In this document: piece after piece, positions 22,978 to 33,435 of the stretch
How the letters are laid out: the number at the start of each line of letters is the position of its first letter
Numbering within the stretch: position 1 is the stretch's first letter
Assembly: GCA_941918925.1 (NCBI GenBank)
Contig: OW799235.1
Location: forward strand, 41,770,201-41,834,200
DNA length: 64,000 nt
Direction: 5' to 3'
DNA from: Phyto melanocephala
Taxonomy: Eukaryota; Arthropoda; Insecta; Diptera; Rhinophoridae
Program-made: the position numbers and the translations under genes
The notes under the pieces: model-generated
The model's database searches: none
Seen by the model: the letters and a program-made list of their open reading frames with translations, nothing else
What the model was told of the DNA's origin: nothing

Positions 22978-23324
22978 TTTTATGGTTTATTTTATTCTTA
23001 TTTTTGTGATTGTAGTTCGTTAAAAAAAAAAAAAAAAATAAAAAAAAAATTGGTAAAATTACAATTAAAATCAAGCAAAAGGAATGATTTCAATCACTGT
23101 TTATTGTTGTTATTTATTTAAACAATGGATTAATGTTATATGTATATTAAAGTGTTAATTAGCACGGTGTAATTATTATAAAATATAAGATTTTTTGAGG
23201 AGCGTAAGAAAAAATGCAACCGATCAGTGCGAAGGTATATTTCTTTTTTCCTATATTTTTTATGCTGGCGTCCTCTTTTTTTAAATAGAAATGGCAACCC
23301 TATATATGGTATAAGCTCGTCGTT

Positions 23325-23665
23325 GTAATTGTGAAAAAAAGAGGTGGTCGTGGTTTTTTGCTCATATCTCAGAAAGTTATGGGGCGATTGTGCTGAATTT
23401 CAATAGCGATTCATTCCTAGATATTTCCAAGAGATTGATACCATATACAGATCTGAGGAACATATAGTTGCTTCTAAAAGTTGATTTCAAACAACACACG
23501 GACAGACGGGCAGACGGACAGACGGTCAGGGCTTAATCGACTCGTGTATTCATAAGCTTTCAGAAAATATATACTTTATGGGGTCGGAAATGAAAATTGG
23601 AGAAATACAAACAGAATGACAAAGCTATATATACCCTTGTGCACCACATGTAAAGGGAATAATAA
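23325..23665 (-). repeat. Family B repeat, 5' part, inverted
   Basis: Inverse of the family B 5' half: 'gtgaaaaaaagaggtggtcg', 'agttatggggcgattgtgct', the GACGGACAGACGG microsatellite, 'aagctttcagaaaatatata', and 'tatatatacccttgtgcacc'. It begins immediately after the target duplication of the hAT element, so both lie in older repeat sequence. Confidence 0.75.
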
Positions 23666-23850
23666 TAAAATAACGAATGACACAATATGTAACAAAAAAT
23701 TAATATAAATGCCTTTAACTATTAGATCTTTTATATGATGGGTGTCAAAATCATGTAGTTTTCCAACATTATTTTAATATAATAATAATAATAATTTTTG
23801 TTTTACATTTTACGTTAAATCTAAATGATACAAACGAATGTAAAAGTAAA

Positions 23851-24590
23851 CAAGTAACATTGCTATATTCGGCCGTGCCGAATCTTATATAACCTTCACA
23901 ACGTGTAGTCATGCAATAACAGTTGTTTGTATCACCATTCATCTCATATAAAATACGTACGTACATGTAAAAAACATACATATATAAAAACATACCATTG
24001 TAAAATTATAATTGAGTTTATGTACGTATGTACATATGTTTCTAAAATAAAAATTACAAAAAAAAAATAAAAAAAATGTATATTAAAAACAAACAAAAAT
24101 TACAGAAAAAATGAAAAAAATTTTTTTTAAAAAATTTGTAAAAAAATTAAAAAAAAAAAAAAATAAAAATATAAATAATATATAAAATAAAAAATTTTTT
24201 TTTGGCTCAGCTGGGATTCGGAGCCACGTTTATTATAACCAGTGTATGTTGTTGTTGTAATTGTGAAAAAAACGAGGTGGTCGTGGTTTTTTTCTAATAT
24301 CTCAGTTGTTTATGTACGGATGTTTCTGATTTTCAGTACCGATCTGCTCCCGATATTTTTGCTATTTTAATACCTCACGCGGGTCCAGGCAATGTCGGGG
24401 GGCTTAAAAATGTTGATTTCAACATACTCACGGACAGACTGAAAGAGCTTAATCGACTCCCCCATTCATAAGCTTTCAAAAAATATACACTTTATGGGGT
24501 CGCAAATGAAAATTGTAGAAATTTCAAATGAAATGACAAACCTATATATACCCTTACACTCACTGCGAAGGGTGTAAAAGGAACGTGGGC
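23851..24590 (-). repeat. Family B repeat, near complete, inverted
   Basis: Begins with the inverse 3' end (AACAAGTAACATTGCTATATTC, GGCCGTGCCGAATC). It passes through an A/T core at about 24040-24200 and the 'gctcagctgggattcg' block, and ends near TATACCCTTACACTCACTGC and GAAGGGTGTAAAA. Variant 5' end relative to other copies. Confidence 0.8.
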
Positions 24591-24591
24591 G

Positions 24592-24708
24592 TTATAGTAG
24601 GCGTGTCAAAGTTGATTTTGCGAATCAGTACATCTTAGGTGTTTCAATATAGCCCTTTATTATTCCAAAATCTTTATTAATAGAGAAATTATATGAATTT
24701 TGGGTAAA
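24592..24708 (-). repeat. Family A fragment, inverted
   Basis: Matches positions ~20-150 of copy 1 in inverse orientation ('gggcgttatagtaggcgtgt', 'gtttcaatatagccctttat'). It is cut off where the hairpin at 24710 begins. Confidence 0.7.
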
Positions 24709-24709
24709 A

Positions 24710-24812
24710 CTCTATGAATAAAATTTTTGTAATTTTTGTTATAAAATTATTTTTAATATAGAAATATTTATGTACAGATATAACAAAAATTACAAAAATT
24801 TTATTCATAGAG
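24710..24812. repeat. Perfect 34-bp inverted repeat with 35-bp loop
   Basis: Arm CTCTATGAATAAAATTTTTG... at 24710-24743 is exactly inverted at 24779-24812. The arm starts with CTCTATGAATAAA, which is part of the family A unit ('tctctatgaataaag'). The structure therefore looks like a fold-back of family A sequence, not a free-standing MITE. Confidence 0.8.
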
Positions 24813-25507
24813 TATTAAAACGAACTTTCAAAATTGCTTCGTTTTCGTTTGCGATTTCCATCACATGCCTGATAGTTGTACACACAGTCTTATGAGGTTT
24901 AAGATTTAAAAATATTAAAAAAAAAATGTGCATCAGTAGATTTAAAATATGTATTTGAATATTTAAAATACATTTTTTAGTCAAATTTTATTTTTATCTA
25001 TCTATTCTTTTGTAAAGCGTGGTTAAATTTTAAGGGTCAAAGGGTGATTCAAAATAGACATGCTCAGCATTTTGCTAAAACGGGAAATTTATTAATAAGA
25101 TTTTGATTTTTAAAGTTCTATAACATTTTACTTTTAAAAGATTTTCAAACGAAATAAGTTTTGTATAATTTTAAAATTTGTTAGCCATTAGTACATGAAA
25201 ATAAATGGTTTATAATGTTTAGAGATAATTTTTTTTTTATCTTTAGGTCTAAATTTTCCTAAATTCCTTTTTTTAATACACCATTACTTCTAGAAAACAT
25301 AAGATAGCAAAAAGAAATTAGCACCATTTAGTAGATAAAACACTCCTTTATACCTCTATACCTCTATACCCCATACCCGGAACGATCCGACCGTGATCAC
25401 CAGACCAATTTCTGTGACGCAAGGTCAAATATTTTTTGCAAAATTTTAGTTAAAGAGCTAAACAAATTTTTCTGTAATGTGTTTTTTTTAAGTATTTTAG
25501 TTTTTTT
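24813..25507. other. Gene-free stretch with a mariner-end fragment
   Basis: Near 25017-25055 'gtggttaaattttaagggtc' repeats the TIR of the mariner derivative at 459 and 26431. Nothing else is recognised. AT-rich. Confidence 0.45.
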
Positions 25508-26430
25508 ACCCGCCACCAAAAAATGGTATATATATATTCTTAATCGGGGTTTTATTTGATGACGATCTAGCTATGTCCATCCGTCTGTCCGTCTGTTGAA
25601 AGCACTATAGAGACCCCATCGAAAAAGCTAGTGAGCTCAAATTTTGCCAGAATATGTCTTATACACAAGGTTTGTTTGTAATAGAAAATTGGCTAAATTG
25701 GAAGCATCAACGTAGAGTCATGAAACTCCAAATATAAACTACTTGAGCAAAAACAATATATCTACCCAAAAATTGCCTAAATGCATGCATTAGGAAGGGA
25801 GTTAGAGATCAAAATGTAGGAAAATTTATACCGCGCAGTGTATGTTCAAAATTCTAAGCCTAATAACAGTGACAAAATTAGATCTACGATTCTGAAATTT
25901 TGCAGGAATTGCTTTTTGGTCAAAGGCTTTCTTCTGACGGAGAATAAATGTGACACGCGCACCTCCCATACAACGTTTCTCTCAAATTCTTATAATTTCT
26001 CTATAAATCGAATAATAGAGGACTTTATTGAAATGTCTAAGTTGTATTTATTGGCATAAATAACTTCGACATACCTACTATAACGCCCACTTTTCACGTT
26101 ATCTACTGTTAATGAAATTTAAATTTATAAAACCGACAAAATTAGAGGTATGATGATAAAATTTGCTACAGAAATCCTTCTAGTCAATGTTATTGTTATG
26201 CCAGAAAATTTAAGTGACACGCCCACTCTTACGCCCACATCCTATATAATGCTTTTTCTCAAATTCAGATAATTTCTCAATGAATAAATATTTTGGAAGA
26301 ATTAAGGACTATATAGAAATATCTAAGTTGTATTTATTAGCCGAAATTTTATTCACACGCTTACTATAACGCCCACTTTCACTGAAACACTTAATTTACG
26401 AAAACATTTTACCAGCATATCGAAGTTATA

Positions 26431-26921
26431 AAGGGTGGTCAAATTTTAAGGGCCGATGTTGATTTTGAATAAAACACAAATTATTTAGGAAATTATTATC
26501 ATTTCTTTTTATTATGAGAATATTTGCATGATTCAATTATGTATGGAACAAAATATCGGCCAAATGGCCCCCGCGACCTCAACGGCACACCTCGATCCGA
26601 TAGTCCAAATTTTCAATAACATTGTTGATGTTCAATTGTTTAGCACGATGATGAGTCGAAGTTGACTGTTTTTTCGCCACACTATTGCGATAAACAGCAA
26701 TGCTTCTCATATAACGAATTAAGAAGGCATTCATAGATGTTCTAACATTTTATACAGACCTGGGGCCGAATTACGGCATTCGATATCGATCGAAATTTTA
26801 CTCGAACGATCGAGTTCGCTGTGCTTTAGGTATAGAGATTCTAATAAGATTTTTCAAATTTCGATCACGGTCAAGTGCCGTAATTCGGCCTCTGTTTTGA
26901 ATTTAAAATTTAACCACTCTC
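26431..26921 (-). mobile_element. mariner-like derivative in family A copy 2
   Basis: TIRs AAGGGTGG(T)CAAATTTTAAG and inverse, flanked by TA (26429-26430, 26922-26923). It occupies the same position in family A as the insert at 459-1035. The minus-strand reading near 26530-26640 gives INNVIENLDYRIEVCR ... GGHLADILFHT, a transposase C-terminus. It differs from the copy at 459 by the 129-bp insert at 26763 and loss of about 215 bp near it. Confidence 0.8.
26763..26891. mobile_element. 129-bp MITE inside the mariner derivative
   Basis: The inverted ends GGCCGAATTACGGCA (26764-26778) and TGCCGTAATTCGGCC (26876-26890) are perfect over 15 bp. At the corresponding place in copy 1 (near 780) the sequence reads ACCTG-TTTTG without the insert. 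The short CTG on each side could be a 3-bp target duplication. No coding capacity; the superfamily is uncertain. Confidence 0.75.
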
Positions 26922-27067
26922 TACAAAGAAAGTGATGTATATTTAATTATAAAGATATTATTCCAAGCGATTAACAAAATAATAATTATTGTGCTTTAAA
27001 TGTACACAAAATTGGTGGTGGGTATAAAAGATTCGGCACAGCCGAATATAGTGCTCTTACTTGTTTT

Positions 27068-27840
27068 TAATGAAAACTAACGAAATAAACTTCATCTTAA
27101 TTGTGATTTTGCCTCCCCAACTGCATTTTACTAAATACATATACATAATTGATGTATGACATATCTCTGAATGAATTTCCTGTTTCTTTAAGTTATACGT
27201 AGTCTGAAAATAAATAATAAATAAATGATTTCGTTTCCTAAATATTACACACATACATTTATTTACTTATGTATATAGATAGAAAGAGAGAAAGTGTATT
27301 GGTGAAATGATTTGGCTTCCCCCAGAATTGCATCTTTTTTTTTTATTTGTGGTACCATAATAGCTAACAAGATATTAATAATTCTGTACTATTTCTGCAC
27401 TTATATCTTTTATTGTTTTAATTTTTCCTGTTTTGTACTTATTCATTTCACATATTACAACCAATGCTGGCAATATTTTAATTTTTGTTTATTGTCGCAT
27501 CGTTGGCACCTCATTAAATTCCTGAAAACTTAAACTTCAGTCGTATCTTGAGTTTGAACAGAAAAACACAAGATAATAGTAGAAACACTTTGAAATATTT
27601 TTCTCAGATCAACTTATTTTGGTTGTAGTGGAAATGGGCTAATAAACACATATGCAGGCAAATTCTTAACGATTCCAACAAACGTATGTTGGCGATTTAA
27701 GCATAATGTGGAATATTTTGGAGTAAACTCTTGTTTTGCTCGAGTACACATAAAAAGTGTTTTTTTTTTATAGAGGTATAAAATTTGAAATGGAATAAAA
27801 TGAATATCGCCGTAGACTAGCAACTTCACATATTACCAAA
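27068..27840. other. Gene-free AT-rich stretch
   Basis: No repeat or gene recognised. Open frames at 27057-27254, 27312-27533 and 27614-27829 have no family signature and are AT-rich. Confidence 0.4.
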
Positions 27841-27844
27841 GAAA

Positions 27845-28930
27845 ATAATCTAGCGGCGCTAAATCGCACGATCTTGGTGGCCAATTCACGGGTCCGAAAG
27901 GTGAAAATATGTGGATACCAAACGTTTCCAATAAATCAATTTGCGGCACACGATATGTGACATTATGCGAAGTCTTCTTGAAACCACTGCTCCTGTACAT
28001 CATTGTTGTTTAATTGATGAACAAAAAAAGATATCATACCTCTTTAGCGGTAACCATTGACAGTAACGTTCTGACTAGGGTAGCCAGATTTGCAATTCGA
28101 AAAAACAGTACACTCACGACAAAAAAGCAGTCAATAAAAAAAAAAACAGTTGAATTTTTTTTTTAAATCATAACTATTTATTTCACTGATAGCCATGGTT
28201 TCTTCATTAGCTCTTGCAAGCTAGTTGAAGTGGTTTTTCCAAATTTCTTTAAATTTATTTTTACGTCGACTACCAATGTTTTTCTTCGTTTGGAATACGG
28301 CGTGCAAGCTATTTCTTCTACATCTGCAGTTGAGCTATCTAACAGAGATTCGTCGGCATTGATTTTTTCTCCATCCATTCCTAATAATAATTTTTTTTAA
28401 ATCAACTATAAACTTATAAGAGTATATCAAATTAATCTTACCGTAAAGTTTAAATAAAACTCAAAATTTTGTAAAGTTGAAGTTTTTTCAATCATGAACT
28501 TTCTGTTTTTTCAAATTTTGAATACACAAAAAATAGTAAAAACGTTGTTAACAAGCGATGTGCTTTATTAACTATTACAGAGTGTTTCAAATTATCTTAG
28601 GCTTTTTTCAAACTGACAAAATTTTTTTTATCAAATATTAAAATAGGGAAATGTTATTGTTTTATAAAAAATATTTATAAAAACAGTACAAAAACAGTAC
28701 AAAGTGTGAAAAACAGTACATTTGCGTACTGTTTTGGGTGTTGTGTATAAAAAAGTACAATTAAGAAAAAACAGTACATGTACTGCTAAAAACAGTACGT
28801 CTGGCATCTCTAGTTCTGACCAGAATCGTTTTTAAAAAAGTATGAACCAATGATTCCATCAGCCTATTAGGCACACCAAACAGTCAGTTTTAGTAGTTTT
28901 TTGTTGTAATAAGTTGGATGAATAGACAAG
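27845..28930 (-). pseudogene. mariner-like transposase relic split by a hAT element
   Basis: 27845-28067 and 28821-28930 together resemble, on the minus strand, the catalytic part of the element at 7500-7830. Shared blocks are 'ctaaatcgcacgatcttggt', 'ttcttgaaaccact' and 'aaccattgacagtaacgtt'. After the interruption it resumes with 'aagtatgaaccaatgattcc' and 'catcagcctatt'. It is degraded, with no frame left, and is the older of the two pieces here. The interruption is the hAT element at 28076-28812. Confidence 0.7.
28076..28812. mobile_element. hAT-type element with perfect 8-bp target duplication
   Basis: Ends TAGGGTAGCCAGA (28076-28088) and TCTGGCATCTCTA (28800-28812, imperfect inverse) are flanked by GTTCTGAC on both sides (28068-28075 and 28813-28820). 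Subterminal ACAGTAC motifs are very abundant (28105-28150 and 28680-28800), as expected for hAT transposase-binding sites. A minus-strand frame of 66 codons (28178-28378, MDGEKINADESLLDSS) has no recognised domain. About 737 bp, non-autonomous. Confidence 0.88.
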
Positions 28931-29264
28931 CTCAAGGCCTAGGAACTAGTATATTTCCATCCATATACAAGTTCCTTTATTTGCAGGGTTATAGTAATTT
29001 TGGATAGTGTATGTACATATGTATGTGAAAGTGTTTGTATGTGTGTGTGTTTTTTTTTAATAACCCTTCAAACAATTTCTATCCAAAAAGAGACTTAAAA
29101 GTTACGGCAGGAAGTTAAAAATCATCGAATTCGATATCATTTTCTTATCCAAATAGTGTCCCCGTTCGTGAATAAACGTTCCACCTCTATAATACTTTCT
29201 AGATGAGACTATTTAGTGACTTTCTTAGTGTCATATGTAGTACAATGCTTCGGTTACGAATTAT
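28931..29264. other. Gene-free stretch
   Basis: A GT-rich microsatellite lies near 29038-29052 (TGTATGTGTGTGTGTTTT). Nothing else is recognised before the tandem repeats. Confidence 0.4.
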
Positions 29265-29455
29265 TCATGATATCGCTTTGGTATCGTTTTCTTATCGAAA
29301 AAGTCTCCCATTTTGGTGCATTTTATAATATCGTTTTAGTATCGTTTTCTTATCCAAAAAGTTTCATATTTCGGTGCATTTTATAATATCGCTTTAGTAT
29401 CGTTTTCTTATTGAAAAAGTTTGCCATATTGGTGCATTTTACAATATTATTCTTT
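29265..29455 (+). repeat. Three tandem ~62-bp units
   Basis: Units contain AATATCG(C/T)TTTAGTATCG, TTTTCTTATC(C/G)AAAAAGT and TTGGTGCATTTTATAATA. They start near 29270, 29327 and 29388. A weaker, earlier copy of TTTTCTTATCCAAATAGT lies near 29140. Imperfect and non-coding. Confidence 0.75.
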
Positions 29456-30835
29456 AGGGAAAAATAATGCTAATAATGCTAATAAAAAGGTGCTAACATT
29501 AAGAAAGAAAAAAAAACTTTTTATTTGTTTTATATGAAATCTGTGTTATTATTTTGAGCCTTGTGTCAAAGTTGATAGATTAAAAAAGACATATAATAAA
29601 ATGATTTTTAGTAATTTGCGAATAAAAGAAACTTTATATAAATAATAAAATATCATATTGAATTTAAAAAATTAAACAAGTTTTATTCAGTATGGTATTA
29701 TGAAAATTTATATACTATAAGAAAATTAATTAAAATAATTTTATGGTATTGGACAAATGTATTACTTATACATATTTGATATTTTGATGTTATCTGTAAC
29801 GATTTATTTGTTTATTTTATTTAACATTTTTGTATTTATACTATTTTTAAATAAATAAAGGACATATATTAATATATATATGTATAGTTATAATATTGAG
29901 TTTATTTTGTATTTTAAGTAACATATATCTGAAGAAATATTAATTAATTATTTATTATTATTATCATATTAAACTTATTATAATATAACTTATATAAATG
30001 TTTCAAACTAATCTTTTATTATATGAAAAACACTGAACTCATGAATACTTGGTTTGGTGGCTGTTTCACGCCACGACAAATCTCTCAGCCAATTCATCAC
30101 TTAACTATAGTAGTTTTTATCGCTTGCCTTAGAAATATCCTTAAAATAGATCATCCGATTCATTGAAATGAATATAAAGATAAATTGTTTTAAGTTAGCT
30201 TAAAAATTGATTCTTGACGTTCTGTTAAAAGTTTTTCATCAAACTCTTTTCAATGCGTAAAAATTATGTGTCAGATGAAGGGAATTATTTTTATTTAAAT
30301 TTTGTTTACTTGTCATTTAAAATAATGTTATTTTCTTTTGTATACAAGAAAGTTCTTAACTAATAAATTAGTTATTATTCTTTGTTCACTTAAGTATAAA
30401 TATATTAAATATTATTTTTTTTTTTTCATACACATACACATAATTTTTGTTATATATATTCTCTTTTCTTTATTTTCAATACGTTTTTCTTTCTGGTTTT
30501 AGGATATCATTATGTTTTAGAAAGTTTTTGAAACGAAAAAAATAATGTTACCTTTCCTTTTTGGTTTTTTAAATTCAAACTCCAAACTTTTTTATTTACT
30601 TATTTTTTTTTCCTTGTGAAGTCCGATTTGACATTTATTCAGCCTTAACTATTCTATGAAAAATGGACTGAAAATCGCGTTTTTAGTCGCCGAGCGGCAT
30701 GGGAAGGAGTTGGAATTTTTCAAAAAAAAATTATTTTTATTGTTGCAAAAACCTAAAATCAGAAAGAAAAGTGGTTTATATAAGTAAATACATACATAAT
30801 TATGTATGTATGTAGTTCTTCAACAAAGCTATTTT
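29456..30835. other. Very AT-rich gene-free stretch
   Basis: Around 1.4 kb of A/T-dominated sequence. No open frame of note, no repeat that I can match elsewhere in the window. Confidence 0.45.
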
Positions 30836-31669
30836 TATACCATTCACCTGTGGTGCACAAGGGTATATATATGTTGGTCATTCCGTGTGAAATTTCTACA
30901 ATTTTCATTTCCGACCCCATAAAGTATATATTTTCTGAAAGCTTATTAATAGGGGAGTCGATTAAGCACTGCCAGTCTGTCCGTGTGTATGTTGAAATCA
31001 ACTTTTTGAAGCCCCCCGATATCGCATGGACCCGGGTAAGGTATTAGAATATCAGATATATTCGGGAGTAGATCGGTATTGAAAATCAGAAACATCGGTT
31101 CATAAACATCTGAGATATGAGCAAAACCCACGACCACCTCGATTTTTTTTTCACAATAACAACATTTCAACAACAACAACATACATACATACAAACGTGT
31201 ATACTGGTTAGAGAAAACGTGGCATCGAATCCCAGCTGAGTTAAAAAAAAAATTTTTTATTTTTTATATTTTTTTTTATTATTTTTTTATTTAATAAATT
31301 AATTATATTTTTATTATTATTTTTTTTTTAATTTTTGCTTTATTATTTTTTTTTGTTTTATATTTATTATATATATTTTAATTACTTTTTTAAAAATTTT
31401 TTATTATATATATTTTAATTATTTTTTTAAAAATTTTTTTTTGTAATTTCTTTTTAAAATTTTTTTTTTATTTATTTTTTAATTTTTTTTAACATACATA
31501 CGTAAATGTATAATTTTACAATGGGATGTTTTTATATATGTATGTTTTTTATGTATGTACGTATTTAATATGGGGAATGGTGATACAAACTACTGTTATT
31601 GCATGACTGCACGTTGTGAAGGGTATATAAGATTCGGCATGGCCGAATATAGCGCTCTTACTTGTTTTT
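30836..31669 (+). repeat. Family B repeat, near complete
   Basis: Begins TATACCATTCACCTGTGGTG and includes 'ccccataaagtatatatttt', 'gtccgtgtgtatgttgaaat' and GAAGCCCCCCGATATCGC. It has a T-rich core at about 31240-31490 and ends GTGAAGGGTATATAAG, GATTCGGCATGGCCGAAT, GCGCTCTTACTTGTTT. Complete apart from point changes. Confidence 0.85.
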
Positions 31670-32346
31670 AATATGCTATATATTCAAAATATTTCTTTTT
31701 AATATTCACTTTAATAATGACGACTTTTAACCGCCGAAGTCACATTAACGCAAAATAACGTCTAATTTTTTTTTCAATTTAACTGTTACTTGCATTAATT
31801 TGGTTTTTGCAAATATTATTTAGTGCAAAAGTTAAGGGATCAAAATTCAATAGTAGTAGAATTTGTTTTTGTATTTTTGAATTAACCAAAAACTAACATT
31901 TTAGGTACAGAAGACAGGTTATATTTGTATAGTTTTATTATAGTTAGTTAGTAACTAAAAAGTGACTATTTCGATTGATCAGAAGGATGCGCAAAACACG
32001 AAACACGTATATTTTGTTTTTGCAAAATATTTTACTAACCAAAAAGTAACTTCTAATGCACAATAAAAGTGTCATATTTATATAATTTTAGTATACTTTT
32101 TAAGTGACTTAATAGTCACTATTTCGATAGTGTAAATTACAATAAAATTGATCAAAAGGAAGAGTTAAAATCAAAATCAATGTAATTTGTTGTTGTGAAA
32201 TTAGACACTATACTAGTTGTGTCGAAGTAGTGACTATTAAGACACAACTATCCAAAATTAAACTTCCATTTGCTGGCAGGGTAATGTACCTTCGGCGTAA
32301 CACATACAAATGCATTTTCACTAAGCCTACTTCAATGCTTAGTAAG
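31670..32346. other. Gene-free stretch with a diverged internal duplication
   Basis: Two similar blocks, near 31945-32010 and 32105-32170, contain GTGACTATTTCGATTGATCA-like and 'agtcactatttcgatagtgt' sequence followed by GATCA(G/A)AAGGA. Their function is unknown. No gene seen. Confidence 0.4.
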
Positions 32347-32348
32347 TA

Positions 32349-33238
32349 CCCAGCCAGTACAAGTCTTACAAATATCTGGCTTTTTTTACGGACATTTCGT
32401 ACAGATTTCTGTAAAACACTTCTGGGAAATTTAATGTACGACACGTCTGAGAAATTTCTGACTGATTTCGTATAGAAATGTCTAAGATGTTTTTATTCCT
32501 CTTTTTTAGGATTTTTTGTTTTTTTTTTCTTTACAAATTAAAGCGGAATTTTTCGCCTTTACCAATTTTGTAATCTGGATATTGTTTGTTTTACATATTG
32601 TTTATTTAAATCATAAAGTGCAACAAAATAGGCGATATTAAAAAATCATATTTATTGGTTTGTTAAAAAGTTTAAAAGTAATATAGAAAGTGATTGTTTT
32701 GTGCTTAATAAAAAATATATATAAAAAGAGTGTCACGTCAGGCTTTTCGGAAAAATGTTAAAAAAGATGCGTATTTTGTTTTTCAAGTTAGCTTAAATTA
32801 TTTAAAAGAATTGTTTTAACTATTATATGTGGCATATAAACAATGTATATGAATATATGTAATTAAGTAATAAATTAAATGAATAAAAAAATATAACATA
32901 AAACTGAGTTTTATTTTATTAAATATTTCAGATTCCTTTAAGAAATCTGTACGATTAATCGGTTAGAATTACATCCGACAAACTTTCAGAAATCTGTCAG
33001 AAATCCATACGAATATCGTATAATAAATCAGAATTTCCTCTGCTTTTTTTTATCAGATTTCTATCAGACACGTCGGTAAAAAACTTAGAATTTCTCACGA
33101 TATGTCTGTCAGAATTCGTGTCAACCACTTCATTTGTTTGGCGGTCAGAAGTCTGACATAATTCGTATAGAACTCTTACTTGTTTGTCGACATTTCTTAC
33201 AGACATCTGACAGATGTCGGACAATTTTGCAGGCTGGG
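32349..33238. mobile_element. MITE flanked by TA, 110 bp upstream of the first coding exon
   Basis: Ends CCCAGCC (32349-32355) and GGCTGGG (33232-33238) are each flanked by TA (32347-32348, 33239-33240). Several variants of ACAGATTTCTGTCAGAAATC occur in both orientations in the outer ~150 bp of each side (32395-32480, 32930-33060, 33195-33230), giving strong fold-back potential. About 890 bp, no coding frame. It sits in the presumed 5' UTR intron very close to the 33350 splice acceptor. Confidence 0.65.
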
Positions 33239-33350
33239 TATGCTTGATGTGTGTTTAATCCTCTTAAGCATACAATAATTCAACATACTGTCTAGAATAA
33301 GCTTTATACTTATTAAACAAATTATTAATTAAATTTATTCTTTTTTCTAG

Positions 33351-33435
33351 ATGTGGAAAATCTGGTATTTTCATCAGTTTCATGCTTGTGCATTTCTTCT
33401 ATTTGTCGTAACGGTATCGTATATACCACAATCAG
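33351..33435 (+). CDS. CG7166: First coding exon of an Ig-superfamily adhesion gene (signal peptide)
   Basis: The ATG follows directly on a polypyrimidine tract and AG (ATTCTTTTTTCTAG). The exon encodes 28 residues beginning MWKIWYFHQFHACAFLLF and continuing hydrophobic, which suits a secretory signal peptide. It ends with one base of a split codon before GT (CAATCAG/GTAAATT), i.e. phase 1. That joins in frame to the exon at 62479 (split codon G+AG, Glu). The acceptor at the ATG implies an upstream untranslated exon that I could not find. No other exon is supported between 33435 and 62479. The match of phases and the signal peptide/Ig order make this assignment likely, though not proven. Confidence 0.72.

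Larger units (their letters stand above)
17945..23040 (-). mobile_element. Near full-length LINE of CR1-like type, minus strand
   Basis: The 3' end at low coordinates carries a short simple repeat, read on the minus strand as AATAAATAAATAAATA, just before hAT sequence near 17945. ORF2 lies at 18267-21080 and ORF1 at 21230-22977. ORF2 is open apart from two frameshifts and ORF1 is broken only by a secondary insertion. It is therefore much better preserved than the LINE at 12.7-17.2 kb and probably younger. The 5' end is near 22980-23040; it is not exactly defined because of poly-A runs. Confidence 0.85.
17222..23302. mobile_element. hAT-type element carrying a LINE
   Basis: Termini TAGGGTTGCCAT (17222-17233) and its exact inverse (23291-23302) are flanked by the 8-bp direct repeat TATATGGT (17214-17221 and 23303-23310). 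Length is 6081 bp, but about 5 kb is a minus-strand LINE that entered the hAT. hAT-derived sequence is left at about 17222-17944 and 23200-23302. It has repeated GTCC/TCCTCTTTTTT motifs near both ends. No transposase motif is recognisable in the hAT part, so it was probably non-autonomous already. It inserted at the 3' edge of the plus-strand LINE. Confidence 0.88.
25508..27067 (+). repeat. Dispersed repeat family A, copy 2 (most complete)
   Basis: Starts ACCCGCCACCAAAAAATGG, followed by 'gacgatctagctatgtccat' and CCGTCTGTCCGTCTGTTGAA. It ends GGTGGTGGGTATAAAAG, hairpin GATTCGGCACAGCCGAAT, GTGCTCTTACTTGTTT. It contains the same mariner derivative at the same site as copy 1, plus a small MITE inside that. 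Total about 1.56 kb. Confidence 0.8.

Noticed and set aside
22499..23023. 174-codon plus-strand frame
   Set aside because: Antisense to LINE ORF1; a hydrophobic translation as expected for the complement of a lysine-rich gene.
12309..23665. The two inverted family B pieces as halves of one copy split by the LINE
   Set aside because: Their sequences overlap in the 'gaggtggtcgtgg' region and do not meet end to end, so they are better treated as separate copies.
32208..32475. Overlapping opposite-strand frames of ~80 codons
   Set aside because: They lie partly inside the fold-back MITE and have no domain signature; they follow from repeat composition.
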